From the NCBI GenBank assembly GCA_934045905.1, contig OW203769.1, positions 27,001,705-27,065,704 on the forward strand: a stretch of 64,000 nucleotides of DNA, in the 5' to 3' direction. Shown one piece after another: positions 25,801-36,429 of this stretch (its first letter is position 1; each line of letters begins with the position of its first letter). The stretch is from Leuctra nigra (lineage: Eukaryota > Arthropoda > Insecta > Plecoptera > Leuctridae). The notes under the pieces are model-generated. The model was not told the DNA's origin. It worked only from the letters and a program-made list of their open reading frames with translations, and did no database searches. The position numbers and the translations under genes are program-made.

Positions 25801-28800
25801 ATTGAAGAAATAGTTTTTTCATGAGTAATATCCCCAATGATAAACAGAAACTTGAACTATCCGTGTAGTTGACCATGAAGCTGACTGACTTGTAACGATG
25901 TCGCAGGCATTCGGTGCCGTTGAGGCGATGACGGACCGCGTGTGCATCCACAGCAACGGAGAGAAGAACTTCCACTTCTCCGCCGAGGATCTGGTGAGCT
26001 GTTGCACGTCGTGCGGCTTCGGATGCAGCGGGGGCTTCCCCGGCGCGGCGTGGAGCTATTGGGTGCACAAGGGGCTCGTCAGTGGAGGCGCTTTCAACTC
26101 CAGCCAGGTACGTCGTCGGTACTTCCAGTAGGCGTGGTAGTTTTCTGGAAAAATATATGCATTGGATATTTTCTGGACAATTTTCTGACTAGTTACGTCT
26201 CTAGTTTCTTGCTCTGCACTTTGTGAAAATGTTCTGCCGTTGTAGACGAGTTAGAGATAGGTAGCAATTTTATGCTTAATATCCTAATAAATGTTTTCAT
26301 CATAATGTTTACTTAAATGAATTTGAGATGAGTCGGTACCTACTACATACTAGTGTTGGGACATCAAAATATTCAAGACTAGTTGAAAATTCAGAAAGCG
26401 TACCTGAAAGCGTACGTTTCAAGACTTGGCCTACATCTAATTTTTATGGGGAAAGTGTAGCCCCCCAATTATTTCAGACTCATCATGCAAATTAATTATG
26501 TACATTTTTATAATATTGCTGCTTATTTGTTCAAGCATCTACCTATTTAAACAAAACATTTAATTTTTTTTAAATACCTTTTTAAATTGAAAACATAAGA
26601 TAAGATCTTGACAGTTCAAAATTTTTACATCTTTTTTACTTACCAAGTAAAGAGCTGTTTTTAACAATAATTAAATATTAGATATTATGTAATATAATTG
26701 ATATCTTCATAGTTATTGGCAGTTTGCGCAATATTTTTCTGCTTGACCCTATCAACAAGATTTCCTTGGAAAGAAAAGTCTTCACTGTAGCTTAGTTGGA
26801 TGTGCACTTAAAAGTGATATTCTGAAATATATGACACATCGTTTACGCTCCAAAATGTACTTTGGTACCATATGATTTTTGAATTTGATTTTTCTGAATG
26901 AAAATTTCAACTGTTTCCACTGATTCGAGAAAACAATGATCTTGGCTGCAGTCTGGTGGCTATTGTAGTATGTAAATGGCAGATGACAGGTGCCCTTGTA
27001 TATAAAAATATTTGCTTTAGCATGGCAGTGGTGACGGTGCCATGCTATTACAAGATGGTTCCGAAAACGTCCACGACATCATATTTGCTTTAGTTGTTTG
27101 TTATGGCTACAAAAGTATGCTTTACCTACAAATTTCAATTTCAATTGTTTCTTCTTTTTCACTGCACTTGGAAACACGAACTGTCAAAACAAATAAGTGA
27201 ATATAAACTTGACAGCAGCCATCTTGCCAGAAGTGGCTCCATCACTTATCGCTTGCATGATGAATATATGAGTTTGTCATACTATTGTGTAACAAATTGC
27301 TGCAAGGCAGTGTCACGGTATCTCCTATACGGTGTGAATGTTTTTGTCTCTACAGGGTTGCCAGCCGTACGCCATCGCTCCGTGCGAACACCATGTGAAT
27401 GGCAGCCGGCTGCCGTGCGAGGGGGAGGGAGGTGGCACCCCTGCGTGTGACAGGAAGTGTGAGGCAGGCTACAATGTGCCCTACAAGAAGGACCTGCACT
27501 TCGGTGAGCAATACACAGTACTAATGCCAAGTGGTGCAAGAGCGGAATTATTAATTCAATGCAAATTTACCTAATGGTCCTTGATTTTTATTTTTTTTTT
27601 ATATATATTTTTGTATCTATAGTTTTAAATTGGAAAAATTATGTTTATTAATTGATTAAATTTCTTGATTAAATTTTCTTCTTCTTCTTCTTATATATAG
27701 CCTAGGATACAATCCTGTTTTTAACCAATATATATATTGTATTGTATTGTATTTTATTATCATCCCGTGGACAAGTACATAATACATGTATGGGTATCGT
27801 CAAGAATGTATGTACAAGTTATGACAAAGTCAGAAATATTTACAAGTCACAATGTTTACAATGACAGTTATATGTACAGTAAATAATAAAACTAATAATA
27901 GTAATATTTATACCTAAGAAAAATAATAATAAAAATGATTACATGTAGAATAAAAATAAATAAATGAATAAATCGCCTCGGCTAAGACAATGCCGTGTAG
28001 TACGTGGCCGATAGTTGAATAGGAAGAACAATGGAACGAGAGTGCTTGAGGTTAAGATGATTGACACTGAAGTGCTGGTACAGTTATGAGTCTAGAAATT
28101 CCTGCAGGCTGTAGAATGGGTTTAGGAGGAGGTAGGCATTGAGACTGGATTGGAAGCTGGCCCAGGTTATCTTTATACTAAAGATAATCCTTCCATCTTT
28201 TGTTTGGTAGCCCTATTCTCCTCCTGCCTCGGGGACGATGGTCTCTTGCTACCCTCACTAATCGCTCCGGCTCCATCCTTGTCACATGTTCTTCCCACAA
28301 AACTCTTCTTTCAGTAACCTATTCCGCCACATCCGTAACTCCACAACTGTCCCTTATGTTCTCATTTCGCACTCTGTCCTTCTGGTTTTACCCATGATTC
28401 TTCTCAAGACATTAATTTCGGTTGAGATGATTGTGATGTGTCGAGGCAAAGACCTCGTATCTTTACTTCATTCACTCTCCATGAGTAATCAATCATTCAA
28501 ATTCAACAAATAAATAGAGTTTGTACTCAGCACCGTAATCTGGTAAGGAAAAGTGGTCAACATGAACCAATTTTCAAGATAGAGCACTTCATAGTTGCAG
28601 TTTTCTTTGAGTTTAACATTTGAGAGCAACCTGACAGAATAAGACTTAATTTTCGAACTTGTATTAAGCTGCTTTCCCATCTAATAGATTTCTTTGAAAA
28701 ACTACTGTTACGTGTATCAGTTCCAATATATTATTCTAACAATTTTTAATGTACACATTTCTGGATGATTCTGAGCTATGATGGTTTTACTGCTTTATTT

Positions 28801-31800
28801 CAACATATATCCTTCTTAAAAGACAGTTTTCCATTTAAACTGTGTTTCCATGATTTAACGGTCTTCTAGTAGGTACTCGTATTTCTTTGCGTATTTGTGT
28901 AAATCTCGATGAGACGGTGTTCACATCGCTACGCTGGCTCATCGTTGTGTTGTGTTCCAGGCAAGACCTCGTACTCGATCAACAACAACGTGGCTGAGAT
29001 CCAGACGGAGTTGATGACAAACGGCCCGGTGGAAGGAGCCTTCACCGTTTACGAGGATCTGCTGCAGTACAAGTCAGGTAAACACAGCCATTGCGAGTAC
29101 AAGTCAGGTAAACACAGCCATTGCGAGTACAAGTTAGGTAAACACAGCCATTGCGAGTACAAGTCAGGTAAACACAGCCATTGCGAGTACAAGTCGGGTA
29201 AACACAGCCATTGCGAGTACAAGCAAGTCAGGTAAACACAGCCATTGCGAGTACAAGTCAGGTAAACACAGCCATTGCGAGTACAAGTCAGGTAAACACA
29301 GCCATTGCGAGTACAAGTCAGGTAAACACAGCCATTGCGAGTACAAGTCAGGTAAACACAGCCATTGCGAGTACAAGTCAGGTAAACACAGCCATTGCGA
29401 GTACAAGTCGGGTAAACACAGCCATTGCGAGTACAAGTCGGGTAAACACAGCCATTGCGAGTACAAGTCAGGTAAACACAGCCATTGCGAGTACAAGTCA
29501 GGTAAACACAGCCATTGCGAGTACAAGTCAGGTAAACACAGCCATTGCGAGTACAAGTCAGGTAAACACAGCCATTGCGAGTACAAGTCAGGTAAACACA
29601 GCCATTGCGAGTACAAGTCGGGTAAACACAGCCATTGCGAGTACAAGTCAGGTAAACACAGCCATTGCGAGTACAAGCAAGGTAAACACAGCCATTGCGA
29701 GTACAAGCAAGTCAGGTAAACACAGCCATTGCGAGTACAAGTCAGGTAAACACAGCCATTGCGAGTACAAGTCAGGTAAACACAGCCATTGCGAGTACAA
29801 GTCAGGTAAACACAGCCATTGCGAGTACAAGTCAGGTAAACACAGCCATTGCGAGTACAAGTCGGGTAAACACAGCCATTGCGAGTACAAGTCGGGTAAA
29901 CACAGCCATTGCGAGTACAAGTCGGGTAAACACAGCCATTGCGAGTACAAGTCAGGTAAACACAGCCATTGCGAGTACAAGTCAGGTAAACACAGCCATT
30001 GCGAGTACAAGTCAGGTAAACACAGCCATTGCGAGTACAAGTCAGGTAAACACAGCCATTGCGAGTACAAGTCGGGTAAACACAGCCATTGCGAGTACAA
30101 GCAAGTCAGGTAAACACAGCCATTGCGAGTACAAGTCAGGTAAACACAGCCATTGCGAGTACAAGTCAGGTAAACACAGCCATTGCGAGTACAAGTCAGG
30201 TAAACACAGCCATTGCGAGTACAAGTCAGGTAAACACAGCCATTGCGAGTACAAGTCAGGTAAACACAGCCATTGCGAGTACAAGTCGGGTAAACACAGC
30301 CATTGCGAGTACAAGTCGGGTAAACACAGCCATTGCGAGTACAAGTCAGGTAAACACAGCCATTGCGAGTACAAGTCAGGTAAACACAGCCATTGCGAGT
30401 ACAAGTCGGGTAAACACAGCCATTGCGAGTACAAGTCAGGTAAACACAGCCATTGCGAGTACAAGTCGGGTAAACACAGCCATTGCGAGTACAAGTCAGG
30501 TAAACACAGCCATTGCGAGTACAAGTCAGGTAAACACAGCCATTGCGAGTACAAGTCAGGTAAACACAGCCATTGCGAGTACAAGTCAGGTAAACACAGC
30601 CATTGCGAGTACAAGTCGGGTAAACACAGCCATTGCGAGTACAAGTCGGGTAAACACAGCCATTGCGAGTACAAGTCAGGTAAACACAGCCATTGCGAGT
30701 ACAAGTCAGGTAAACACAGCCATTGCGAGTACAAGTCAGGTAAACACAGCCATTGCGAGTACAAGTCAGGTAAACACAGCCATTGCGAGTACAAGTCAGG
30801 TAAACACAGCCATTGCGAGTACAAGTCAGGTAAACACAGCCATTGCGAGTACAAGTCAGGTAAACACAGCCATTGCGAGTACAATTCAGGTAAACACAGC
30901 CATTGCGAGTACAAGTCGGGTAAACACAGCCATTGCGTCGGCTTCAGAAACCACTTCAGGCAATATGAAACACATCGTATGTTCTGTGTTGTGTGTGCAG
31001 AGAAATGGAATTCATATTGTTCTTAGTTTATTCATTTTTTTTAAAATTTGCTTCCATTTAATCAAATTCACAGAATTTTAGAAATATGTAATGCCCAGTT
31101 CACTCTGTCTGAACTAAAAGCCACACACTGGAGTACATTACAACCTTTAGTATGTACTAAAAATTTAATGTATTTAATATTTATGTATTTATTTACGATG
31201 TTAATATGACTGATTATAACATTTCTTATCCTATTTACACTTCAAGGTCGTACCGGAGATCATAGTCCAGTGTATGTCTTGATAATATATTACAGTGTGA
31301 TTGAATAGACCAAAACATAAACTAAACGCGCATGCCCAATCCGCCATTTTCTCTTCCAGCTATGTGTGACATTCAGTCAAGGCACTTATATGTCAATCGT
31401 ATAACGATAGTTCAGTAAAAGTTATAATTAAATCGCGAAATAACAGAAATTGATGCTTACCTCAGTGTCAACATTCAAATACAATCGGCATATTTCATTT
31501 CAGCACATATTCATACACATTCTTGTGAAAACTAGATGTCTATTCACCAAAACCACCATTTGACGAACGCATTTTTTTATCACGGTCTTCTGAACCGTTC
31601 CCTTTCTGAATGAGCTCATTCAGAAAAGTTTCAGAAAGCCGTGATAAAAAAAATGCGATATGTCAAATGGTGATTTTGGTGAATAGACATCTAGTTTTCA
31701 TAAGAATGTGTATGAATATGTGCTGAAATGAAATATGCCGATTGTATTTGAATGTTGACACTGAGGTAAGCATCAATTTCTGTTATTTCGCGATTTAATT

Positions 31801-32562
31801 ATAACTTTTACTGAACTCATTAAGATTGACATTTAAGTGACTTGGAACATGCGCACTAAAGAGTGGTCACACATAGTGACACGCCTTTTTTTAGTTCGCT
31901 TTGAGGGCGCCACTAGTTTATGTTTTGGTCTATTGTGCATTACTGGTCCATAAGTCATACTGATGATAATAAAAGACATCTCGTTGCATCCCATGAACCC
32001 CACAGCATTTCAACTACTTGCAGACATTTTGATTCATCTCGAGTTTCAAGATGCAAATACTTTGAAGAAAATTAAAGCAATGTGCAATCTGGATCCATTT
32101 TGAATGATTTTTTCTACTAAATGTCATGAGCGGTTATTTTTTACATGACATTAGTATAACATGAATATTTCAAATTCATGTAAATGCAACATTCTCTGAA
32201 GAACCTTGTGCATCACATTATATTATTATTGGAAAACTACTAAAATCTTTGAGGATTTAACAGTTTTAAATAATGTTATTGTTTTACATTATGGTATAAT
32301 GTAGGAGTGTTATGGTACTCCTACACAGAGTTGTAAAGCATGTGAAATGCCTTCCCCAGGGGTGTACAAGCACGTGACCGGCAAGGCGCTGGGCGGCCAC
32401 GCCATCAAGATCATGGGGTGGGGGGTGGAGGACGGCTCCCCCTACTGGCTCATCGCCAACTCGTGGAACAGCGACTGGGGAGACAACGGAACCTTCAAGA
32501 TCCTGAGGGGAGGCGACGAGTGCGGGATCGAGTCCCAGATCAGTGCCGGCCTCCCCAAGTAG
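16829..32562 (+). CDS. CTSB: Cathepsin B-like cysteine protease, complete, six coding exons
   Basis: A papain-family (C1A) endo/dipeptidyl-peptidase of lysosomes or gut lumen. Exons: 16829-16939, 21137-21349, 25907-26107, 27356-27503, 28961-29077, 32360-32562. All junctions are GT-AG and phases match, giving 330 aa, normal for the family. The signal peptide is [15 protein letters not shown], followed by a propeptide with TTWKAGRNF. The oxyanion Gln and catalytic Cys107 are in [10 protein letters not shown], His277 is in GGHA, and Asn297 is in ANSW. The occluding loop is present with its paired histidines ([12 protein letters not shown], His187-His188), which separates cathepsin B from other papain-like enzymes. 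The C-terminus is [12 protein letters not shown]. The 3' ends of exons 2 and 5, with their 5' splice sites, are each expanded into tandem arrays. Introns 1, 2, 4 and 5 carry transposable elements. A poly(A) signal lies at 33826. Confidence 0.97.
17370..17526. repeat. Short terminal-inverted-repeat element in cathepsin B intron 1
   Basis: The ends are AAGCTACGTTTACAGCTCG (17371-17389) and its perfect complement CGAGCTGTAAACGTAGCTT (about 17507-17525). They are flanked by TTA-like trinucleotides, as expected of PIF/Harbinger-type MITEs. The interior, about 115 bp, is GC-richer and non-coding. The superfamily is a guess from the 3-bp flank only. Confidence 0.6.
18112..20902. repeat. Large foldback element (two ~850-bp inverted arms) in cathepsin B intron 1
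   Basis: The left arm, about 18112-18960, starts GGGGTCGTTCCACGTCA. The right arm, about 20050-20902, is its reverse complement and ends TGACGTGGAATGACCC. Shared blocks include the CAACTCAAAATTT/AAATTTTGAGTTG pair, the 'agcgctatcatacgcacgcg' pair and the 'ttggtgccattgacttttgg' pair. The loop (about 18960-20050) has a GC-rich part at 19495-19860 and 'cctcgtcgttgacgcgccgt' at about 19912. These resemble non-LTR retrotransposon leader and tail sequence, but this is inference. No transposase or RT frame is present. It may be a head-to-head pair of insertions or a true foldback transposon. Confidence 0.8.
21245..22081 (+). repeat. Six tandem copies of cathepsin B exon 2 end plus its 5' splice site
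   Basis: The unit holds the last ~105 bp of exon 2, coding from about VSGDIPEQ to [10 protein letters not shown], then the donor GTAAGTAG and about 25 bp of intron. Copies start (at GCGGTC) at 21245 (true exon), 21381, 21517, 21661, 21805 and 21949. The period is 136 bp for the first two steps and 144 bp afterwards, because an 8-bp CTTAGTAG was gained after the donor. The copies are more than 95% alike. Copies 2-6 carry the catalytic Cys codon and a donor but no convincing 3' splice site, so they should be intronic. Confidence 0.93.
22354..25513 (+). mobile_element. Nearly full-length RTE-type non-LTR retrotransposon in cathepsin B intron 2
   Basis: About 3.1 kb, flanked by a 12-bp direct repeat TTATTGTAGGTA (22354-22365 and 25502-25513) that looks like the target-site duplication. 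The 3' end is a short (ATT)n tail, as in the RTE group. A single long ORF codes for endonuclease plus reverse transcriptase. It sits in the same orientation as the host gene. The intact duplication and the single coding lesion suggest a fairly recent insertion. Confidence 0.85.
22387..25435 (+). pseudogene. Endonuclease-reverse transcriptase ORF of the RTE-type LINE, one frameshift
   Basis: An apurinic-type endonuclease domain comes first: [37 protein letters not shown] and the catalytic GSDHRLL. The reverse transcriptase follows: [56 protein letters not shown], and the catalytic IYADD. The C-terminal segment is RWYGHMKRM then AGRPRTKW. The first frame runs 22387-24528, and the likely true start is the later ATG at 22492. 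The second frame takes over near 24464. The break is explained by one extra A in the A-run at 24444-24449, between RT blocks. Either a real inactivating mutation or an indel error in sequencing would give this. Domain order and composition fit the RTE clade (craniofacial-development-protein-2-like ORFs). Confidence 0.85.
25507..25635. repeat. Palindromic MITE-like element abutting the LINE
   Basis: The left arm is GTAGGTACACTGGCAGCAAT ... TCTGTCTCTCTCTG. The right arm (about 25585-25635) is its near-perfect reverse complement ending CATACCTAC. The loop is about 30 bp. Its first seven bases overlap the duplicated target of the LINE, so the LINE appears to have inserted into the left tip of this older element. 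Confidence 0.8.
27735..28420 (-). pseudogene. Decayed non-LTR retrotransposon 3' end, minus strand, cathepsin B intron 4
   Basis: On the minus strand, 28420 to about 28170 has remnants of a reverse transcriptase C-terminal region ([13 protein letters not shown]-like, LPNKRW-like blocks) spread over several frames with stops. Downstream (27990-27760) is A/T-rich 3' sequence ending in an ATACAATACAATACAA-type tail. The tail, orientation and motifs fit a 5'-truncated LINE. The exact clade is not clear. Confidence 0.55.
29068..30937 (+). repeat. 62-copy, 30-bp minisatellite containing the cathepsin B exon 5 donor site
   Basis: The unit is TACAAGTCAGGTAAACACAG plus CCATTGCGAG. The first unit is the real exon 5 end (TAC AAG TCA G, then the donor GTAAAC). 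The array length of 1870 bp equals 62 units of 30 bp minus 2, plus three 4-bp AAGC insertions (near 29224, 29708 and 30101). The only common variants are TCA/TCG, plus TTA in the third unit and one 'gcaagg' near 29679. Every unit therefore carries an identical or nearly identical 5' splice site. Because 30 is divisible by 3, all forward and several reverse frames stay open; the apparent proteins in them are artefacts. Confidence 0.97.
31304..31934. repeat. Foldback element with ~290-bp arms in cathepsin B intron 5
   Basis: The ends are AATAGACCAAAACATAAAC and GTTTATGTTTTGGTCTATT. Inner arms match closely from about 31380 to 31845, including CGATTTAATTATAACTTTTA and 'atgccgattgtatttgaatg' pairs. 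The centre is at about 31612 with a short 'gaatgagctcattc' palindrome. There is no coding capacity. It is a MITE or foldback transposon. Confidence 0.85.
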
Positions 32563-33831
32563 TCCCGGCCCGACATTCCCTAGCTGCTCTCTACGTACAG
32601 CCCTTAGCCCTTTCATGATCACTTATTACGATGTGGTGTGGGCTCAGCTTATCTGGGCTCAGCTTTGACACTTTGCCGATCTTTGAACCATCCCCCGCTC
32701 CATTGGCTTGCGCTTCCTTCCCATTGTATTCATCAACATCTAGTTGAGCAGCCGTAAGTGTTCTCGTTGTCCCTCGGCTCGGAGCAGAAACTGACTTAGT
32801 CCATAAATGTCGAACTGAGGTAATGGCGATGATTTTATTGGAAGTACCCAAGGAGAAGTACCATAACAAATAGAAAAATATTGAAGACACGAATGAGTGT
32901 AGTATTCATTAAATCCTTGCTTGTTCCTAATAAGTAATAAGTAATAACATTATCTAGTTCGTTTTGAAAAAGTTTCAGCATAATTTAGTTATTTGAGTTT
33001 AATTGATCATCATATTTTCTCCTTTACTAAATTAATTGGTATTTTTGAACACACCCGGAACTTGAGAAAATGTATCTCTTATAAAGCGCTTTTTCTCTTA
33101 TTTTTTTATATAAAAAACTTGTTTCTGACAAAAATGGACTTGGACAGTTTCTCCTGCAAGCCCACAACAGAACCCGCGCTGCGTCAATGCGAACGGTTCG
33201 TGAACGGTTCTGGCGTAGCGGCGACATTTAATTTGAACAAAAGACTTTTGTGAAACCGCTCTAATATTTGTCTCTCTGGACTCGTCAAGTTAATTGTGAT
33301 GGATTAACACCAAACTGCTTCATGAAATGCGTCATTTGAGTCTTGTCTTCTCTCCCGATTTTGATCAATGTGTGTTTGTCGAACAAATGTTAATACCTAA
33401 ACCTTTATAGTTTAATGTTAAGAATCTTTACAACATTGTGAGTCGGGCTAAGGGTCTGAATAATCTCCATTACAGAATCTAATGAGAAATGTTTTAAGTG
33501 ATGAATCTCCACTCTTTCTAACCAGTGCACAAAATGTTACAAATATATTCCATTTCTTATGACATCTTCAGTTTTAACAACTGCATTTGTATTCCACATG
33601 GTAGTATGTCTTTGATTATGTTTCCATTACATTCCTGTTTTAATATTTGTGGGCCAAACGTTTCAGTAAAATTGTTGCCGAGTTGTTTTCATTTTGTCTT
33701 GAAGTCTGGAAGTTTTTCTATAATTAGTTGTATTTCTTGTGATTTTGACATTCTGTTTTACACATTGATGGTATTGATAAGTTTTAACGCGAGTAGTTGT
33801 AAGATGAAAAAAAACATTAGTTTCAAATAAA
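32563..33831 (+). other. Cathepsin B 3' untranslated region
   Basis: About 1.27 kb from the stop codon to the first convincing AATAAA at 33826-33831. Within it are only short A/T-rich frames with no family resemblance. The length is inferred from the poly(A) signal, so a shorter transcript is possible. Confidence 0.5.
33826..33831 (+). terminator. Poly(A) signal AATAAA, likely for cathepsin B
   Basis: A canonical AATAAA followed within about 15 bp by a GT-containing stretch. It is the first clear signal downstream of the cathepsin B stop at 32562. Confidence 0.5.
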
Positions 33832-34978
33832 CTTTGTAGTAACTAAATACATAATCTTGTTTGTTTAATCTACTATTCTTTACACCAGCTAAGTTCCAAG
33901 CATTCCACTGTCATAATTACGATCATGTACTGCCATTTGGTGTACTTAATTTTACTTGAGTAGACAAGTAAGTGATGATGAATTAAGGATGGATGGTGTT
34001 GCCTAGTACATAGTAGGGAACCATCCCAACAATTATCTCGAAGAGGACAGACATAGGATTTGAGTAACTCCAGCCCATTGGCGAATATTTTTCTGGCAAA
34101 GCAATTGTTTAAATTTCAGTTTTTGCATTTTTATTGGCAGTGTTTTAATACTCTGCTAAATGTTAAACAGTTGATTAGGATTATATTGCCATGGCAACAA
34201 CCAACTATACAATTCTTGAATGACGATCATTACTAACCAAAACTTAGCCCTTTCTGCGGCTACCAGTCGTACACAGACTAGTATTAGTTGCCTAACTAGA
34301 TTGATATTTGAACCCAGGCCGCACCGGTCAACGTATCGATCTGAAATTTTGCACACACCTTCATCTCATACTAACTTAGACCTGTATAGTTTTTGAGAAA
34401 GATCCGTTCACAAATAAAAAAAAAACGCGTTTTCCCATATAAATAGCATTGTAGGTTCGAGGAGTCCGTTGCGGCCGCCCGATGCGCTCCATTCAAAACA
34501 ACTCGGAAGCAAGCAGCTGCTGTCTATCTATTATTGTTTGAATACGTAACAATTATATCTTTGCGGTTAGATAATAGTTAAAGCAATACATGCGAGGTTA
34601 TACTTAGGGTTTATTCTAATTATTTTTGAAGATGTAGTTAATAGGTATAGGTATTTATTGTTTATGAGAGTTTTAACATGCAGTCTTACTTCCAATCTTT
34701 TCAAAGGCTGAGCAAATTATTTGTAGACCGATGAAATGTCTGCTTGATTGTAGAAATAGATTGGTTGGTTGTTAATTGAAATTATGTTTATGAAATATTT
34801 ATTTCATTTGTATCAGATACAATGTGTTAGGTTTGTGTTAGGTAAGCAATGTGCTAGAAGAAATAAGCTCTTTTATACGGAACGGCAAGTAACTGTTTGG
34901 ATAATGTTTCTTAAATTATGTTTGCTCATATTAGCACTTAGATAATGGCCTATTTTGTGGTTTGAATCTCTGTATTTT

Positions 34979-36265
34979 TTATCCCAGAAAAAAAAACTCC
35001 GTGTAAAAAAGGCAGCCAAGTCTCTTTACTTTAAAAAAATTCAACACCGAAAAGGAGTGATATCAAAAAAGGAGCCAAGTCAATGACATTTCCAAATATT
35101 TAATCGTATCTTTGAAATAAAAGTATAAACACCGAGAAATACTTTACAAAAGGACTTGGCGCATCGTTTTTTTAAAGACATCATTCTATCCTAAAAGTGG
35201 AAAGAAATTTACAAGTAGGTACATTTTCCTCTTTCTATTAGAGCCAGAATCTATGAATCAAGCTACTTTTAGTAATGACTATTTTATAGTTTTGTCAATG
35301 GCGATAGAAGCATGATTTTATGCTGTAATATATAAGTAATATAAGGGTGAAAGAATTACATAACAATTGGAAGTGGTGAGAATGTAGGTTTCTTTGGAAA
35401 ACTTCCATGGAGTCAGGAGTCAGGATCCTCATCAGTGTGTTGTGTCTAATGTCCGCCCGTCCGATCGGGTAGCTCAGTTGGTAGAGCTCTCGCCCGGCAA
35501 GTGAGAGGTCCCAAGTTCGTGCCCCGGTTCGGTCGGATATTTTTCACAACACACATCCCTTCATATCAATTGGAAGTGGGCTCATACATATTCTTGCAGT
35601 ACTGTTAATATGGCGATATTAGACTGGTATCTTTTCATAATTTGATCTTGACTGAAGGAAATCATGAAACGTTGTCAAATAATTACTAACTAATGGAACA
35701 CAATTATATATTTTTGAAGTGTCAAGTGTATAAAGTTAAATTTTTTGATAGAAATTCAATATGACTGTCTTCTTTGTGAAATGTATTTTTATAAAATGTG
35801 TATTAATAGAAATTGTTACATGATGAGAAGGTATAACGCATGAGACTTAATTATATTCACCACGAAACAATATTACGAAGATAACTATTGTGTATATTTA
35901 TAGAAAGCATAGACAACAAGTTTCATAGCGTATATAATCATATAGAAAATATTTTACAGAAGGTATGTATAATATGTACCTAATTGAAAGATGTTTCCCT
36001 ATTATTCTAAACATTCAAAATGACGGTTGTATATAAATGGCACATGCTTATGAATAGAAAAATGTCTTTAAAAAAACGATGCGCCAAGTCCTTTTGTAAA
36101 GTATTTCTCGGTGTTTATACTTTTATTTCAAAGATACGATTAAATATTTGGAAATGTCATTGACTTGGCTCCTTTTTTGATATCACTCCTTTTCGGTGTT
36201 GAATTTTTTTAAAGTAAAGAGACTTGGCTGCCTTTTTTACACGGAGTGTTTTTTTCTGGGATATC
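34979..36265. mobile_element. 1.3-kb element with ~200-bp terminal inverted repeats
   Basis: The ends are TATCCCAGAAAAAAAAACTC and, inverted, ACACGGAGTGTTTTTTTCTG then GGATA. The arms (34979-35183 and 36063-36265) match over about 200 bp, sharing blocks such as GGCAGCCAAGTCTCTTTACT and AAAAGGACTTGGCGCATCGT. The 880-bp interior is A/T-rich, codes for nothing and holds a tRNA-like sequence at 35460. It is probably a non-autonomous DNA transposon; the target-site duplication is uncertain. Confidence 0.8.
35460..35537 (+). pseudogene. tRNA-like sequence (anticodon loop GGC) inside the inverted-repeat element
   Basis: The acceptor arms TCCGATC and GGTCGGA pair with one wobble. There is a good A-box region TAGCTCAGTTGGTAGAGC. 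The anticodon stem CTCGC/GTGAG encloses CCGGCAA. The T-arm TTCG is present, but its stem CCAAG/CCCGG has two mismatches. Position 33 is C instead of the invariant U, and the length of 78 is unusual. It is best read as a tRNA-derived pseudogene or SINE head (Ala-like) rather than a working tRNA. Confidence 0.5.
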
Positions 36266-36429
36266 ACTTCTTTTGTTAGTTTATTCATACAGCTTGTAGC
36301 ACAGCTTGTGTCCGTGCAAGAACTTATTTCTTTAAAAAAATACGCCTATGCCGATTTGGATACTTAGAAAAGTTGCGTTTGGTATATAAGATTAAAATAA
36401 TTATCCAAGAAGAATAGCTTTAAGTTTCG

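Noticed and set aside
29068..30937. CRISPR-like regular 30-bp repeats
   Set aside because: There are no spacers; units are directly adjacent and lie in a eukaryotic intron.
29164..31081. Long open frames on both strands ([10 protein letters not shown]..., [10 protein letters not shown]..., [10 protein letters not shown]...)
   Set aside because: They are all frames of the 30-bp minisatellite, open because the unit is a multiple of three. Only the first five units have a plausible coding link, as a splice variant of cathepsin B exon 5.
33525..33830. 101-codon frame in the cathepsin 3'UTR
   Set aside because: Low-complexity hydrophobic translation of A/T-rich sequence, overlapping the poly(A) signal.
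35460..35537. Functional tRNA-Ala(GGC)
   Set aside because: The T-stem has two mismatches, position 33 is C instead of U, and it lies inside a repeat element.
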